From Dokdonella fugitiva (lineage in GTDB: Bacteria > Pseudomonadota > Gammaproteobacteria > Xanthomonadales > Rhodanobacteraceae): a stretch of DNA of 64,000 nt. Position numbers and translations under genes: made by a program. Under the pieces are notes generated by a model. The model searched no databases, had not been told where the DNA came from, and saw only the letters and a program-made list of their open reading frames with translations. Location: contig NZ_SLWQ01000001.1 in NCBI RefSeq assembly GCF_004342425.1, positions 248,001 to 312,000 on the forward strand, given 5' to 3'. This document shows positions 18,176 to 29,192 of this stretch, piece by piece. The first letter of the stretch is position 1; each line of letters opens with the position of its first letter.

Positions 18176-19012
18176 ATGGCCTCTCCTGCCCCGATTTCCT
18201 TCGAGTTCTTCCCGCCCAAGACCGACGAGCAGCGCGCGACGCTCGAAGCCGCGCTGCCGAAGCTCAAGGCGCTTGCGCCCGAATACGTGAGCTGCACGTT
18301 CGGCGCCGGCGGTTCGACGTTGAGCTATACGCCCGAGACGATCCGCCACCTGCGCGAGGAACACGGCCTCGATGCCGCGCCGCACCTGTCGTGCATGGGC
18401 GGCACGCGCGCGGAGATCCGCGAACTGCTCGATCGCTACACGCGGATGGGCTGCCGGCGCATCGTCGCTCTGCGTGGCGACCTGCCATCGGGCATGGCGA
18501 GCTACGGCGACTTCCGCTACGCGAGCGACCTCGTCGCCTTCATCCGCGGGGAGTGCGGCGACCGCTTCCACATCGAAGTCGCGTGCTACCCCGAGGTGCA
18601 CCCGCAATCGGACGATGCGCACGCGGACCTGCGCCATTTCAGGACCAAGGTCGAGGCCGGCGCGAACGGCGCGATCACGCAGTACTTCTACAACCCCGAC
18701 GCCTACTTCCGCTTCGTCGATGCCGCGCGTCGTGCCGGCATCGGCGTGCCGATCGTGCCCGGCATCATGCCGATCGCGAACTTCTCGCAGCTCAAGCGCT
18801 TCTCCGACCTGTGCGGCGCGGAGATCCCGCGCTGGCTCGGCAAGCGCCTGCACGCCTACGGCGACGACGTCGAGTCGATCCGCGAATTCGCCGCGGACGT
18901 CGTCGCGGACCTCTGCGACCGCCTCGTCGCCGGCGGCGCGCCCGGCCTGCACTTCTACACGCTCAATCGCGCCCGGGCGACGCTCGCGGTGATCGAACGC
19001 ATGCGCCGCTGA
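18176..19012 (+). CDS. metF: 5,10-methylenetetrahydrofolate reductase
   Basis: A 278-residue FAD enzyme that reduces 5,10-methylene-THF to 5-methyl-THF, the methyl donor for methionine synthesis. The N terminus ISFEFFPPKTDEQRATL with the catalytic Glu in EFFPPK, the flavin and folate segments VSCTFGAGGST, VALRGDLP, VACYPEVHPQS and TQYFYNPDAYFRF, and PIVPGIMPI are all typical. The length (about 280) is that of bacterial MetF without a regulatory domain. The ATG at 18176 is chosen over an upstream in-frame ATG at 18146 that sits within the promoter. Its operator links it to metK and ahcY. Confidence 0.96.
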   Translation: MASPAPISFEFFPPKTDEQRATLEAALPKLKALAPEYVSCTFGAGGSTLSYTPETIRHLREEHGLDAAPHLSCMGGTRAEIRELLDRYTRMGCRRIVALRGDLPSGMASYGDFRYASDLVAFIRGECGDRFHIEVACYPEVHPQSDDAHADLRHFRTKVEAGANGAITQYFYNPDAYFRFVDAARRAGIGVPIVPGIMPIANFSQLKRFSDLCGAEIPRWLGKRLHAYGDDVESIREFAADVVADLCDRLVAGGAPGLHFYTLNRARATLAVIERMRR

Positions 19013-19015
19013 CGC

Positions 19016-21414
<2,399 letters not shown>

Positions 21415-21418
<4 letters not shown>

Positions 21419-21972
21419 TCGCCCGCCATGCGCTGCGCCAGCCACGCCCGCGCGATGCGCCAGTCGCGCACGACCGTCACGCGCGCGACGCCGAGGTGCC
21501 CGGCGATGTCGTCGATGGACATGCCGGCGAAGCACTTGAGTTCCACCACCTGCGCCTGGCGCGCGCTCAGCGTGGCGAGCTCGTCGAGCAGCGCATCGAG
21601 CTCGAGCACGTCGGGGATCGTGCCGGCGTCGGCGATGCCGTCGAACGCGAGCGGCGGCTGGCGCTTGAGCGCGTCGCGCCGGCGCGCGTCGTCGACGAGG
21701 ATGCGCCGCATGGCCTGCGCCGCCATCGCGACGAGCGCGTGGCGGCCGACGTTCCAGACCGCGTCGCGTTCGCGCAGCTTGAGGTAGGTTTCGTGGACGA
21801 GCGCGGTGGTCTGCAACGCGGCTCCCGGCGCGTGCGAGCGCAGCGCGCGCGTCGCGATCGACTTGAGTTCGAGGTAGACGAGCGGCATCGCCGCGTCGAG
21901 CGCAGCCGCGCCCGCCTTGCCGGTCCAGCCGGCCAGCAGTCGGTCGATCGCCTCCGCGTCCCCTGCTTCCAT
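21415..21972 (-). CDS. ECF-type RNA polymerase sigma factor paired with the kinase
   Basis: A 185-residue sigma factor. Region 2 lies at about 20-95 (LKSIATRALRSH, TALVHETYLKLRE, MAAQAMRRILVDDARRRDALKR) and region 4 at about 125-180 (LSARQAQVVELKCFAGMSIDDIAGHLGVARVTVVRDWRIARAWL, a clear helix-turn-helix). The combination 'ETYLKL ... MRRILVDxARR' is that of the TIGR02999-like ECF group, which is commonly encoded with Ser/Thr kinases rather than anti-sigma factors. Its stop codon overlaps the kinase start (ATGA). No anti-sigma gene is present. Confidence 0.92.
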
Positions 21973-22049
21973 GCGGCGATGGTAATGCAGCCGCGAGCGC
22001 CTCCGGTGCGGCCCGCCGCGCCGTCGAACCCCGCCGTGGCAAGGCCCCT

Positions 22050-23747
22050 TCACCCCGCGACGGCGGCCTCGTGCACGCCCGCGACCGAGCGTCCGGACGG
22101 GTCGGCTGCCTTCGCGAACGCGGGATCCCAGGCGAGCGCGGCCGGCGACGAGCAGGCGATCGACTTGCCGCCCGGCACGGTCGCCGCGCAGGCCTCGCCC
22201 GGGAAGAACCGCTCGAAGATGCGCCGGTACAGGTAGGCCTCCTTCGTCGCCGGCGTGTTGAGCGGCCAACGCGACGCGGCCGCGGCGAATTCGCGGTCGC
22301 CGACTGCCTGCTCCGCATGCGCCTTGAGGCCGTCGATCCAGCCGTAGCCGACGCCGTCGCTGAACTGCTCCTTCTGCCGCCAGAGGATCGCGTCCGGCAA
22401 TGCGCCGGCGAACGCTTCGCGCAGCACCGCCTTCTCGATGCGGCGGCTGCCGTCGGCGTTCGTGCCGGCCATCTTCGCGCGCGCGTCCATCGACATCGCG
22501 ACGTCGAGGAACTCGAGGTCGAGGAAGGGCACGCGCGCCTCGACGCCCCATGCCATCATCGCCTTGTTCGCCCGCAGGCAATCGTAACCGTGCAACGCAT
22601 CGAGCTTGCGCACGGTCTCCTCGTGGAACGACTGCGGCGACGGCGCCTTGTGGAAGTAGAGATAGCCGCCGAAGATCTCGTCGGAGCCTTCGCCGGAGAG
22701 CACCATCTTCACGCCCATCGCCTTGATGCGGCGCGCGAGCAGGTACATCGGCGTCGACGCGCGCACGGTGGTGACGTCGTAGCTCTCGATGTGCCGGATG
22801 ACCTCGGGCAGCGCGTCGAGGCCTTCCCAGAACGAATAGACGAAGCCGTGGTGCACGGTGCCGAGTGCGTCGGCGGCAATCTTCGCCGCGGCGAGGTCGG
22901 GCGATCCTTCCAGGCCGATCGCGAACGAATGCAGGCGCGGCCACCAGGCCTCGCTGCGGTCGCCGTCCTCGATGCGCGCGCGCGCGTAGCGCGCCGCGCA
23001 GGCGGCGACGAGCGAGGAGTCGAGGCCGCCCGAGAGCAGCACGCCGTACGGCACGTCGGTCATGAGCTGGCGGTGCACGGCCTGTTCGAACGCCTCGCGC
23101 AGCGCGGCCGGCTCGACGCGGCGGCCGTGCGTCCAGGCGTGGTCGCGCCACGGCTTGTCGTACCAGCGTCGCAGGCTGCCGTCGGCGCTGTCGTAGACGT
23201 GTCCCGGCGGGAATGCCGCGATGTCGGCGCACAGGCCGGCCAGCGCCTTCATCTCCGAGGCCACGCACAGGCGTCCTTGCGCATCATGGCCCCAGTACAG
23301 CGGGCAGACGCCGAGGGGGTCGCGTGCGATGAGGTAGCGCTGCGCGGCGGCGTCCCACAATGCGAACGCGAAGATGCCGTTGAGCCGCCCGAGCCAGTCC
23401 GCCGGCGACTCCGCATCCGCGCCGCGGTGGAGGGCGTTGATGACTTCGCAGTCCGAGCCGCTCGTGTAGTCGTAGGCGAGGTCCGCGCGCAGGTCGCGGT
23501 GGTTGTAGATCTCGCCGTTGACCGCGAGCGCGAGCGTGCCGTCACGCGAGCGCAGCGGTTGCGCGCCGCTCGCCGGGTCGACGATCGCGAGCCGCTCGTG
23601 CACGAGGATGACGCCCGTATCGACGTAGACGCCGCTCCAGTCGGGGCCGCGGTGGCGTTGCCGTTGCGAGAGTTCGAGCGCGAGTGCGCGCAGGCCGGCG
23701 AGGTCGTCGCCGGGCTGCAGGTCGAACAGGCCGAATATCGAACACAT
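22050..23747 (-). CDS. asnB: Asparagine synthase (glutamine-hydrolysing)
   Basis: A 565-residue enzyme making asparagine from aspartate, ATP and glutamine. Met is followed by the catalytic Cys2 (CSIFGLFDLQ). The glutaminase domain carries RHRGPDWSG and AVNGEIYNH; the synthetase domain has the ATP pyrophosphatase loop LLSGGLDSSLVA and SGEGSDEIFGGY. The start at 23747 has a near-perfect AAAGGAGAT box at spacing seven. Upstream lie a leader peptide with three Asn codons and a terminator/antiterminator (23852-24029), so expression should respond to charged tRNA-Asn. Confidence 0.96.
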   Translation of the reverse strand: MCSIFGLFDLQPGDDLAGLRALALELSQRQRHRGPDWSGVYVDTGVILVHERLAIVDPASGAQPLRSRDGTLALAVNGEIYNHRDLRADLAYDYTSGSDCEVINALHRGADAESPADWLGRLNGIFAFALWDAAAQRYLIARDPLGVCPLYWGHDAQGRLCVASEMKALAGLCADIAAFPPGHVYDSADGSLRRWYDKPWRDHAWTHGRRVEPAALREAFEQAVHRQLMTDVPYGVLLSGGLDSSLVAACAARYARARIEDGDRSEAWWPRLHSFAIGLEGSPDLAAAKIAADALGTVHHGFVYSFWEGLDALPEVIRHIESYDVTTVRASTPMYLLARRIKAMGVKMVLSGEGSDEIFGGYLYFHKAPSPQSFHEETVRKLDALHGYDCLRANKAMMAWGVEARVPFLDLEFLDVAMSMDARAKMAGTNADGSRRIEKAVLREAFAGALPDAILWRQKEQFSDGVGYGWIDGLKAHAEQAVGDREFAAAASRWPLNTPATKEAYLYRRIFERFFPGEACAATVPGGKSIACSSPAALAWDPAFAKAADPSGRSVAGVHEAAVAG

Positions 23748-23851
23748 GGTGATCTCCTTTGGCGATCGTCCTTGCCGCGCGGGTCGGATGAAGCGGGCCT
23801 CCATGCCCGCGCCTGGCGACGGGCCTCGACCCGTGGCGGATCGCCGGCCCG

Positions 23852-23887
23852 AAAACGACGAAGGCCCGCACTGGGCGGGCCTTCGTC
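23852..23887 (-). terminator. Attenuator terminator of asnB
   Basis: On the minus strand, a perfect 13-bp stem (23887-23875 with 23869-23857) with loop CCAGT is followed by GTTTTC. The leader segment GCCCGCACTGG (23938-23928), just after the Asn codons of the leader peptide, is perfectly complementary over 11 bases to the terminator loop and the start of its 3' arm (23874-23864), giving a competing antiterminator. The hairpin stands 110 bases upstream of the asnB start. Confidence 0.85.
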
Positions 23888-23912
23888 ACGTGTCGGTGGT
23901 GTTGCAACGTAC

Positions 23913-24029
23913 CTACACGCCGGCCCTCCAGTGCGGGCTGGCGTTATTGTTCGAAGCGACCGCGCGCAGGTCCGCGCACGCGCATGGCGCGGGCTGGCGT
24001 GACGGGACGCGGGTGGCGTGGATCGACAT
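23913..24029 (-). CDS. asnB leader peptide with Asn-Asn-Asn
   Basis: A 38-codon reading frame from ATG at 24029 to TAG at 23915-23913. Codons 27-29 are AAC AAT AAC (23951-23943), three asparagines in a row, and the peptide ends NNNASPHWRAGV. Slow decoding for lack of Asn-tRNA would hold the ribosome here, leaving the following segments free to pair with the terminator arms; a ribosome that reaches the stop covers them and lets the terminator form. This is the logic of trp and his attenuation. The start codon is the least certain part, since a candidate promoter places transcription close to the ATG. Confidence 0.75.
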   Translation of the reverse strand: MSIHATRVPSRQPAPCACADLRAVASNNNASPHWRAGV

Positions 24030-24035
24030 GGCTGC

Positions 24036-24064
24036 ACTACACCACGCCTGCGGTCCGGTCGCAA
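24036..24064 (-). promoter_or_regulatory. Candidate promoter of the asnB leader
   Basis: On the minus strand TTGCGA (24064-24059), a 17-base spacer and TGTAGT (24041-24036) resemble a sigma-70 promoter. Predicted start of transcription is at or within a base or two of the leader-peptide ATG, so the leader may be nearly leaderless. Only 4 of 6 bases match in each hexamer. Confidence 0.4.
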
Positions 24065-24110
24065 GAGCCTTGGCGTGCGCAGGTTCACGAACGGGTGATA
24101 GCCTGCGGGC

Positions 24111-24608
24111 ATGCGCCGCAGAAACCACTTCGTCCCTTCGCTGCTCCTCGCCATCGCAACCTGCGCGAGCGCGCAGGACGCGGGCGACGACGGCCAGCGC
24201 GTGCACCGCTGCGTCGGCGTGCACGGCGAAGTGGTGTTCTCGGGCCTCGCCTGCGACGCGAACGAACAGGCCGGCATCAGCGCCGGCGCGCTCGGTGATC
24301 CGCTCGCGCCGCCAGCGCCGGCCGATGCGTGCCCGGCATCGCTGCAGGAGTTGAGCGAGCGGCTCGCGGGCGCGATCGCGCGGCACGACGCGAATGCGAT
24401 CGCGGGCATGTTGCACTGGCGCGGCATCGGCCGCGCCGCCGCGAGCCAGCGCCTGCGCGAGTTGCGCGATCTCGCCAGCGGACCGCTGCTCTCGCTCGAG
24501 CAAGGCGATGGCCTCCTCGTTCGCACCGGCAGCAACGCGGCCGGCGGCGTGCGCGAGCATGCCTTCGGCGTCGAGGTCGATGCCGGCTGCTGGTGGCTGA
24601 GCTGGTGA
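24111..24608 (+). CDS. Exported small protein, DUF4124-like
   Basis: A 165-residue protein with a signal peptide (HFVPSLLLAIATCASAQ). The mature start VHRCVGVHGEVVFSGLACD recalls the DUF4124 pattern (Y-x-C-x-x-x-x-G-x-x-x-Y/F-S-x-x-x-C) found in many small periplasmic proteins; the rest is mostly helical with a C-terminal GCWWLSW. Function is unknown. It diverges from the asnB leader and precedes ilvE by 58 bases. Confidence 0.68.
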   Translation: MRRRNHFVPSLLLAIATCASAQDAGDDGQRVHRCVGVHGEVVFSGLACDANEQAGISAGALGDPLAPPAPADACPASLQELSERLAGAIARHDANAIAGMLHWRGIGRAAASQRLRELRDLASGPLLSLEQGDGLLVRTGSNAAGGVREHAFGVEVDAGCWWLSW

Positions 24609-24666
24609 AGGCGAGCCCGGCGCGCGGCGCTGGTATCATGGGCGTTTCCAGCGTGGAAGCGGAGCC

Positions 24667-25584
24667 ATGGCGCAGACCTACCCCGATCACATCTGGCACA
24701 ACGGGCGCATCAAGCCGTGGGCCGAAGCCACCGTGCACGTGATGGCGCACGCGCTGCATTACGGCTCGTCGGTGTTCGAAGGCATCCGCAGCTACGAAAC
24801 GCCGAACGGCCCGGCGATCTTCCGCCTCAGCGACCACAACAGGCGCCTGTTCAATTCGGCGAAGATCTACGACATCCAGATCCCGTACACGCTCGAGGAG
24901 ATCAACGCGGCGTGTCGCGCGGTGATCAAGGCGAACGGGCTGTCGAAGTCGTACCTGCGTCCGGTCGCGTATCGCGGCCTCGGCGGCTTCGGCCTGTCGG
25001 CGGAAACGCCGACCGACGTCGCGGTCGCGGCATGGCAGATGGGTGCCTACCTCGGCGCGGGCGTGCTCGAACAGGGCATCGACGCCTGCGTCTCGAGCTG
25101 GCAGCGTTTCGCACCGAACACGATCCCGGCGGGCGCGAAGGCCGGCGGCAATTACCTTTCCGGCCAGCTCGTCGCGCGCGAGGCGCGCCGGCTCGGTTTC
25201 GGCGAAGGCATCGCGCTGGCGTCGACCGGCCTGCTCAGCGAGGGCGCGGGCGAGAACCTGTTCCTCGTCTTCGATGGCGCGTTGCACACGACGCCGGTGA
25301 GCGCGGCGCTGCTCAACGGCATCACGCGCAACACGCTCATCACGCTCGCGCGCGCGAACGGCATCGAGGTGGTCGAGCGCGACATCCCGCGCGAATACCT
25401 TTACCTGTGCGACGAACTGTTCATGTGCGGCACCGCCGCCGAGATCACGCCGATCCGCTCGGTCGACGGCAAGCCGGTCGGCGCGGGCAAGCCGGGGCCG
25501 CTCACGCATCGCATGCAGGACCTGTTCTTCGGCCTGTTCGACGGCAGGACGAAGGATCAGTGGGGCTGGCTCGAAGCGGTCTGA
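24667..25584 (+). CDS. ilvE: Branched-chain amino acid aminotransferase
   Basis: A 305-residue class IV PLP enzyme that transfers amino groups between glutamate and branched-chain 2-oxoacids. MAHALHYGSSVFEGIRSY is the N-terminal family block, Lys158 in NTIPAGAKAGGNYLSGQL is the PLP lysine, and the cofactor-binding block reads LLSEGAGENLFLVFDGALHTTP with GITRNTLITLA after it. The C-terminal ELFMCGTAAEITPIRSVDG is also typical. The length is normal. Transcribed alone toward the convergent beta-helix gene. Confidence 0.95.
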   Translation: MAQTYPDHIWHNGRIKPWAEATVHVMAHALHYGSSVFEGIRSYETPNGPAIFRLSDHNRRLFNSAKIYDIQIPYTLEEINAACRAVIKANGLSKSYLRPVAYRGLGGFGLSAETPTDVAVAAWQMGAYLGAGVLEQGIDACVSSWQRFAPNTIPAGAKAGGNYLSGQLVAREARRLGFGEGIALASTGLLSEGAGENLFLVFDGALHTTPVSAALLNGITRNTLITLARANGIEVVERDIPREYLYLCDELFMCGTAAEITPIRSVDGKPVGAGKPGPLTHRMQDLFFGLFDGRTKDQWGWLEAV

Positions 25585-25621
25585 CTACCCTAGACCGCGG
25601 CGCTGCGTCGTCCGCCCGGAG

Positions 25622-27073
25622 TCATCCACTCGGGCATGTCGGCGGTCCATCGAACCCCTCGATGAAGACGATGTCCTCCTGCTGTACTTCGTACGCGCCG
25701 ATATCCGCTGCCGCACCCGACACGCGCTGGAATGGCGAGCCGCGCTGATCGGCGGCATACGGCACCGTGTTGTTGCCGTGGTCGATGGCGGGGCTGCCGC
25801 CGAGCAAGGCGTGCGTTCGCGTCGGTCCGCCGTTGTCGCGCAGCGGACCGAGTCCGGGACAAACGCCCGTGATCGTGTCTGCAGGTACGACCGACGACGA
25901 CGCGAGGACGAGGTTGTTCTGGCCGCTCGTCGGCACCAAGTTGAAGCCCGGGGTATAGCGCGTTACGCCGAAGTCGTCCGCGGCAGGGGAGGAAGTCCCG
26001 CTGACGTTGTTCGAAAGCACCGAGCTTTGCAGCGTCACCACCTTGAATTTGTAGTGGCTGATGTCGGTGTAGTAGGCGCCGACGTCGTCGACGTTGAGCC
26101 CCGGTGAGAAGTGCCGCGAGTAGGCATCCGCGAACGCGGCCGTGTTGAAGGCAATGGTGGAATTATGGACATTGATCGTTCCGGCATTCGTCCATACGCC
26201 GCCGACCACGCCGAGGGCCTGGTTGCCGGAAACGGTGCTGTTGGCCAGCGAAAACGTGTTCGTCGCGCCGGGATTGAAGTTGCGCGCATAAATGCCGCCG
26301 CCGCGGCCGGCCGTGTTGCCGGAAATCGTTGATGCAGTGATGGTCGTGTTGCCGAACACGCGGGCGCCGCCGCCCAGACGGGCGTGGTTGCCGCTGATCG
26401 TGCTGCTTCCCAGGACGAGGTCGTTTAGCGCGAAGACGCCGCCTCCATAGCTGAAATCGTACGTATCCGGCGCGGACGCGGTGTTGTCCGACACCTCGCT
26501 GTACTTGAACAGATAGACGCTCTTGCGGGCGAAGATGCCGCCGCCCTTCGCGCGCGCGCCGGCGCCGCCGGCGATGGCCGAACACGAGCGGACGCCCGCG
26601 CCGGCCAAGCTGACCGAGCCATTCGAATAGATGCAGCCGCCGTAGGCGGCCTGCACGGCAGCGGCATGGAAATAGCCGTTGGCCACGGTGAGGTCGTACA
26701 AGCCCAATGTGCCGCTGCCGGTATGCTGGAAGACGCGACTGCCATGGCCGCCGTCGACGGTGAGCGCGTCCTTGCCCGGCCCCTGCAACGTGATATTGGT
26801 CTGCGGCAGCAGGATCGAGCCAGTCGCCAGCGTGATCGTGCTGCAAGCGAGGCCGGTCATGTCAATGGTGTCGCCGCTGACTGCGTTCGCCGCCGCGTAG
26901 CGTAGGCTGCCGGTCGTGCCGCTGCCCACGCTGGCTTCGTTGCAGGAGTCGACCGTCCAGATCGTGGCGGCGGCGGCGGTGGCCGTGGCGCTCACGCAGA
27001 ACAATGTCGCAGCGCAAGCTGCGAGCGGCCGGCGTCGCCAGCCGGCAGGGGCAGGCGCAATCGTGTCGAACAT
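25622..27073 (-). CDS. Secreted right-handed beta-helix protein (choice-of-anchor Q type)
   Basis: A 483-residue exported protein with a signal peptide (PLAACAATLFCVSATATAAAA). Residues about 45-330 contain parallel beta-helix rungs with repeated 'SxISGNxAxxGGGxxxxN' motifs (for example STISGNHARLGGGARVFGN and STISGNTAGRGGGIYARN), as in pectate-lyase-fold surface proteins. A choice-of-anchor Q-like end follows (LRDNGGPTRTHALLGGSPAID ... DIGAYE). After it comes IVFIEGFDGPPTCPSG, the 'IFxDGF[DE]' element with a short extension. No enzymatic residues could be assigned. Confidence 0.85.
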   Translation of the reverse strand: MFDTIAPAPAGWRRRPLAACAATLFCVSATATAAAATIWTVDSCNEASVGSGTTGSLRYAAANAVSGDTIDMTGLACSTITLATGSILLPQTNITLQGPGKDALTVDGGHGSRVFQHTGSGTLGLYDLTVANGYFHAAAVQAAYGGCIYSNGSVSLAGAGVRSCSAIAGGAGARAKGGGIFARKSVYLFKYSEVSDNTASAPDTYDFSYGGGVFALNDLVLGSSTISGNHARLGGGARVFGNTTITASTISGNTAGRGGGIYARNFNPGATNTFSLANSTVSGNQALGVVGGVWTNAGTINVHNSTIAFNTAAFADAYSRHFSPGLNVDDVGAYYTDISHYKFKVVTLQSSVLSNNVSGTSSPAADDFGVTRYTPGFNLVPTSGQNNLVLASSSVVPADTITGVCPGLGPLRDNGGPTRTHALLGGSPAIDHGNNTVPYAADQRGSPFQRVSGAAADIGAYEVQQEDIVFIEGFDGPPTCPSG

Positions 27074-27223
27074 CAGATGCTCCAGGCGTCGCGTCGCCGC
27101 GGCTCATGCCGCGCATTTCACTTGTACGCGGAAGCGCACCCGAAATCCCAACCATGCGCGACGGCGCGTCAGACGGAGAGGCGGGTCGCCCACGGCATGG
27201 CTCCCGACGGGCGAACGCGGGGC

Positions 27224-28522
27224 CTAACCCGGGCGCGTGCCGACGAACTCCAGCGTCGCCGTGGCGCCGCCCTGTGGGCGCGGCGCGAGCGAGACGTGCC
27301 AGCCGTAGAGTTCGCACAGGCGACGCACGATCGCGAGGCCGAGCCCGCCGCCCTTGCCGACGGTGGTGCCGCGCACGCCGCGCTCGAACAGCTTGTCGGC
27401 GTCCTCCGGCTTGATGCCCGGACCGGTGTCCTCGACCGTCACGCGGCCATGGCCGACCGTGACGATGACTTCGCCCGCCTGCGTGTACTTGAACGCGTTG
27501 CCGATGAGGTTGCTCAGCGCGACCGCGACGACCGAGGACGGCGCCACGGTCTCGAGCGGCTGCTCGATCTCCACCCGCACCTCGACCGGCTTGTTGGCGA
27601 CGTGCGGGCGCTGCGCGTCGACGACCTGCTCGACCACGCGCGCGACGTCGGTCGTCTCGCCGTCGGTCGGCGCCTGGCGTTCGCGCCTCGACAGCAGCAG
27701 CAGCGCATCGATGAGCTCGCTCGACTGGCGCACCGCGCGCTCGATCCGGCGCAGGCGCTCGCGCAGCTTGTCGGTGAGCTCGGGCGAGCCCTGCAGCAGC
27801 TCGGTCGTGCTCGCGATCACCGCGAGCGGCGTGCGCAGTTCGTGGCTCACGTCCGCGTTGAACTCGCGGTCGCGCTGGACCATTTCGGTCAGGCGCGTCG
27901 AGTAGTCGTCGAGCGCGGCGGCGAGCTGGCCGACCTCGTCGTCGGCGAAATGCGCCTTCAGCAGTTCAGGCCGGCCCGAGCGACTCATCGCGCGCACGCG
28001 GTTGGCGAGTTCGATGACAGGGCTCATCACCCGCGCCGACAGCCAGAAGCCGATCAGCAGCGAGAGCACCGCGAAGGCGAGCACCGACGCGGCGAGCACG
28101 GTCAGCAGTTGCCGTTCGCCGAGCTTCTGCGTGCTGACGTCGAAGCGCAGGTAGGCCCAGAAATCCGCGTCCTTGTACACCGCGAGCTTGTACGGCCGCG
28201 TCTTGCCCTCGCGGCCGATGTCCTCGATGTCGTAGACCCCGGCCTCGAAGCTCTGCCAGGCCAGCGGCACGGTCGCGGTGCGACCGGCACGCACGATCTG
28301 CAGCTGGATCAGCGACATCGGGAACTGCGCGTCGGGCGAAAGGTTCTCGCGCTTGAAGTCGACGAAATGGCGCAGTTCGCGCTCGAGCGTCGTATTGACG
28401 AGCTGGTCTTCCAGCCGCGTGCGCATGTACACCGTCGCGACGGCGAACAGCGCGGTCAGGCCGAGCCCGAACAGCGCGAAGGAAATGATGATGCGTGAAC
28501 GGAGCCTACGCCGGTAGCGCAT
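27224..28522 (-). CDS. Sensor histidine kinase
   Basis: A 432-residue membrane kinase. Transmembrane segments at about 11-33 and 139-161 enclose a sensor domain of roughly 105 residues; a HAMP domain (about 162-214), the phosphoacceptor ADVSHELRTPL (His227) and the HATPase domain (NLIGNAFKYT, VEDTGPGIKPED, GGGLGLAIVRRL) follow. Its ATG at 28522 lies inside the 3' end of the response regulator gene (17-base overlap), so the pair is coupled. The signal sensed is unknown; architecture is like BasS/QseC/ColS kinases. Confidence 0.94.
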   Translation of the reverse strand: MRYRRRLRSRIIISFALFGLGLTALFAVATVYMRTRLEDQLVNTTLERELRHFVDFKRENLSPDAQFPMSLIQLQIVRAGRTATVPLAWQSFEAGVYDIEDIGREGKTRPYKLAVYKDADFWAYLRFDVSTQKLGERQLLTVLAASVLAFAVLSLLIGFWLSARVMSPVIELANRVRAMSRSGRPELLKAHFADDEVGQLAAALDDYSTRLTEMVQRDREFNADVSHELRTPLAVIASTTELLQGSPELTDKLRERLRRIERAVRQSSELIDALLLLSRRERQAPTDGETTDVARVVEQVVDAQRPHVANKPVEVRVEIEQPLETVAPSSVVAVALSNLIGNAFKYTQAGEVIVTVGHGRVTVEDTGPGIKPEDADKLFERGVRGTTVGKGGGLGLAIVRRLCELYGWHVSLAPRPQGGATATLEFVGTRPG

Positions 28523-29192
28523 CCGGATCGACCATGCGGTAGCCGATGCCGTGGCGGGTCTGGATCAGCGCCTTGTCGAACGGCTTGTCGATCTGGGCAC
28601 GCAACCCGTGGATGTGCACGCGCAGCGAATCGCTGTCGGGCAGTTCCTCGCCCCACACGCGCGTCTCGAGCTCCTGGCGCGTCACCACCGACGGGGCGGC
28701 TTCCATCAGCGACTGCAGCAGCTTGAGGCCGATCGGATTGAGCGTGATCTGCTTGCCGGCGCGGCTGATCGTCAGCGTGTCGAGGTTGTAGGTGAGGTCG
28801 GCGAGCTGAAGCACGCGGCTCTTGCCGCCCTTGCCGCGGCGACCGAGCACTTCGAGGCGCGCGGCGAGTTCCTGCAGCGCGAACGGCTTGACCATGTAGT
28901 CGTCGGCGCCGGACTCGAAGCCGGTGAGCTTGTTGTCGAGCGAATCGCGCGCGGTGAGCATGAGCACGGGCGTCTGCCGCTTCGCTTCCTGGCGCAGCTT
29001 GCGGCAGACCTCGAGGCCATCCATGCCGGGCAGGCCGAGGTCGAGCACGATCACGTCGAAGTCGTTGACGACGGCGAGGTGCAGGCCGGTGACGCCATCG
29101 CCCGCGAAGTCGACCACATGGCCCTTGTCGGCGAGGAAGTCGCCGATGTTCGCTGCGATGTCGCTGTTGTCTTCGATGACCAGAATACGCAT
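28506..29192 (-). CDS. OmpR-family response regulator
   Basis: A 228-residue two-domain regulator. The receiver has LVIEDNSD (acidic pocket), phospho-acceptor Asp51 in VLDLGLPGMDGLEV, Thr80 and Lys102 in YMVKPF. The C-terminal winged helix (about 130-225) has LNPIGLKLLQSLM, VTRQELETRVWGEELPDSDSLRVHIHGLRAQIDKPF and a final RHGIGYRM wing. Genes for the regulator and the kinase overlap, and the regulator comes first. Confidence 0.95.
   Translation of the reverse strand: MRILVIEDNSDIAANIGDFLADKGHVVDFAGDGVTGLHLAVVNDFDVIVLDLGLPGMDGLEVCRKLRQEAKRQTPVLMLTARDSLDNKLTGFESGADDYMVKPFALQELAARLEVLGRRGKGGKSRVLQLADLTYNLDTLTISRAGKQITLNPIGLKLLQSLMEAAPSVVTRQELETRVWGEELPDSDSLRVHIHGLRAQIDKPFDKALIQTRHGIGYRMVDPDALPA

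Noticed and set aside
23542..23907. Possible His-rich leader peptide (QHHRHVTK) upstream of asnB
   Set aside because: It would need a TTG start without a ribosome site, runs through the terminator stem and has no relation to asparagine; the Asn-containing leader at 23913-24029 explains the attenuator better.
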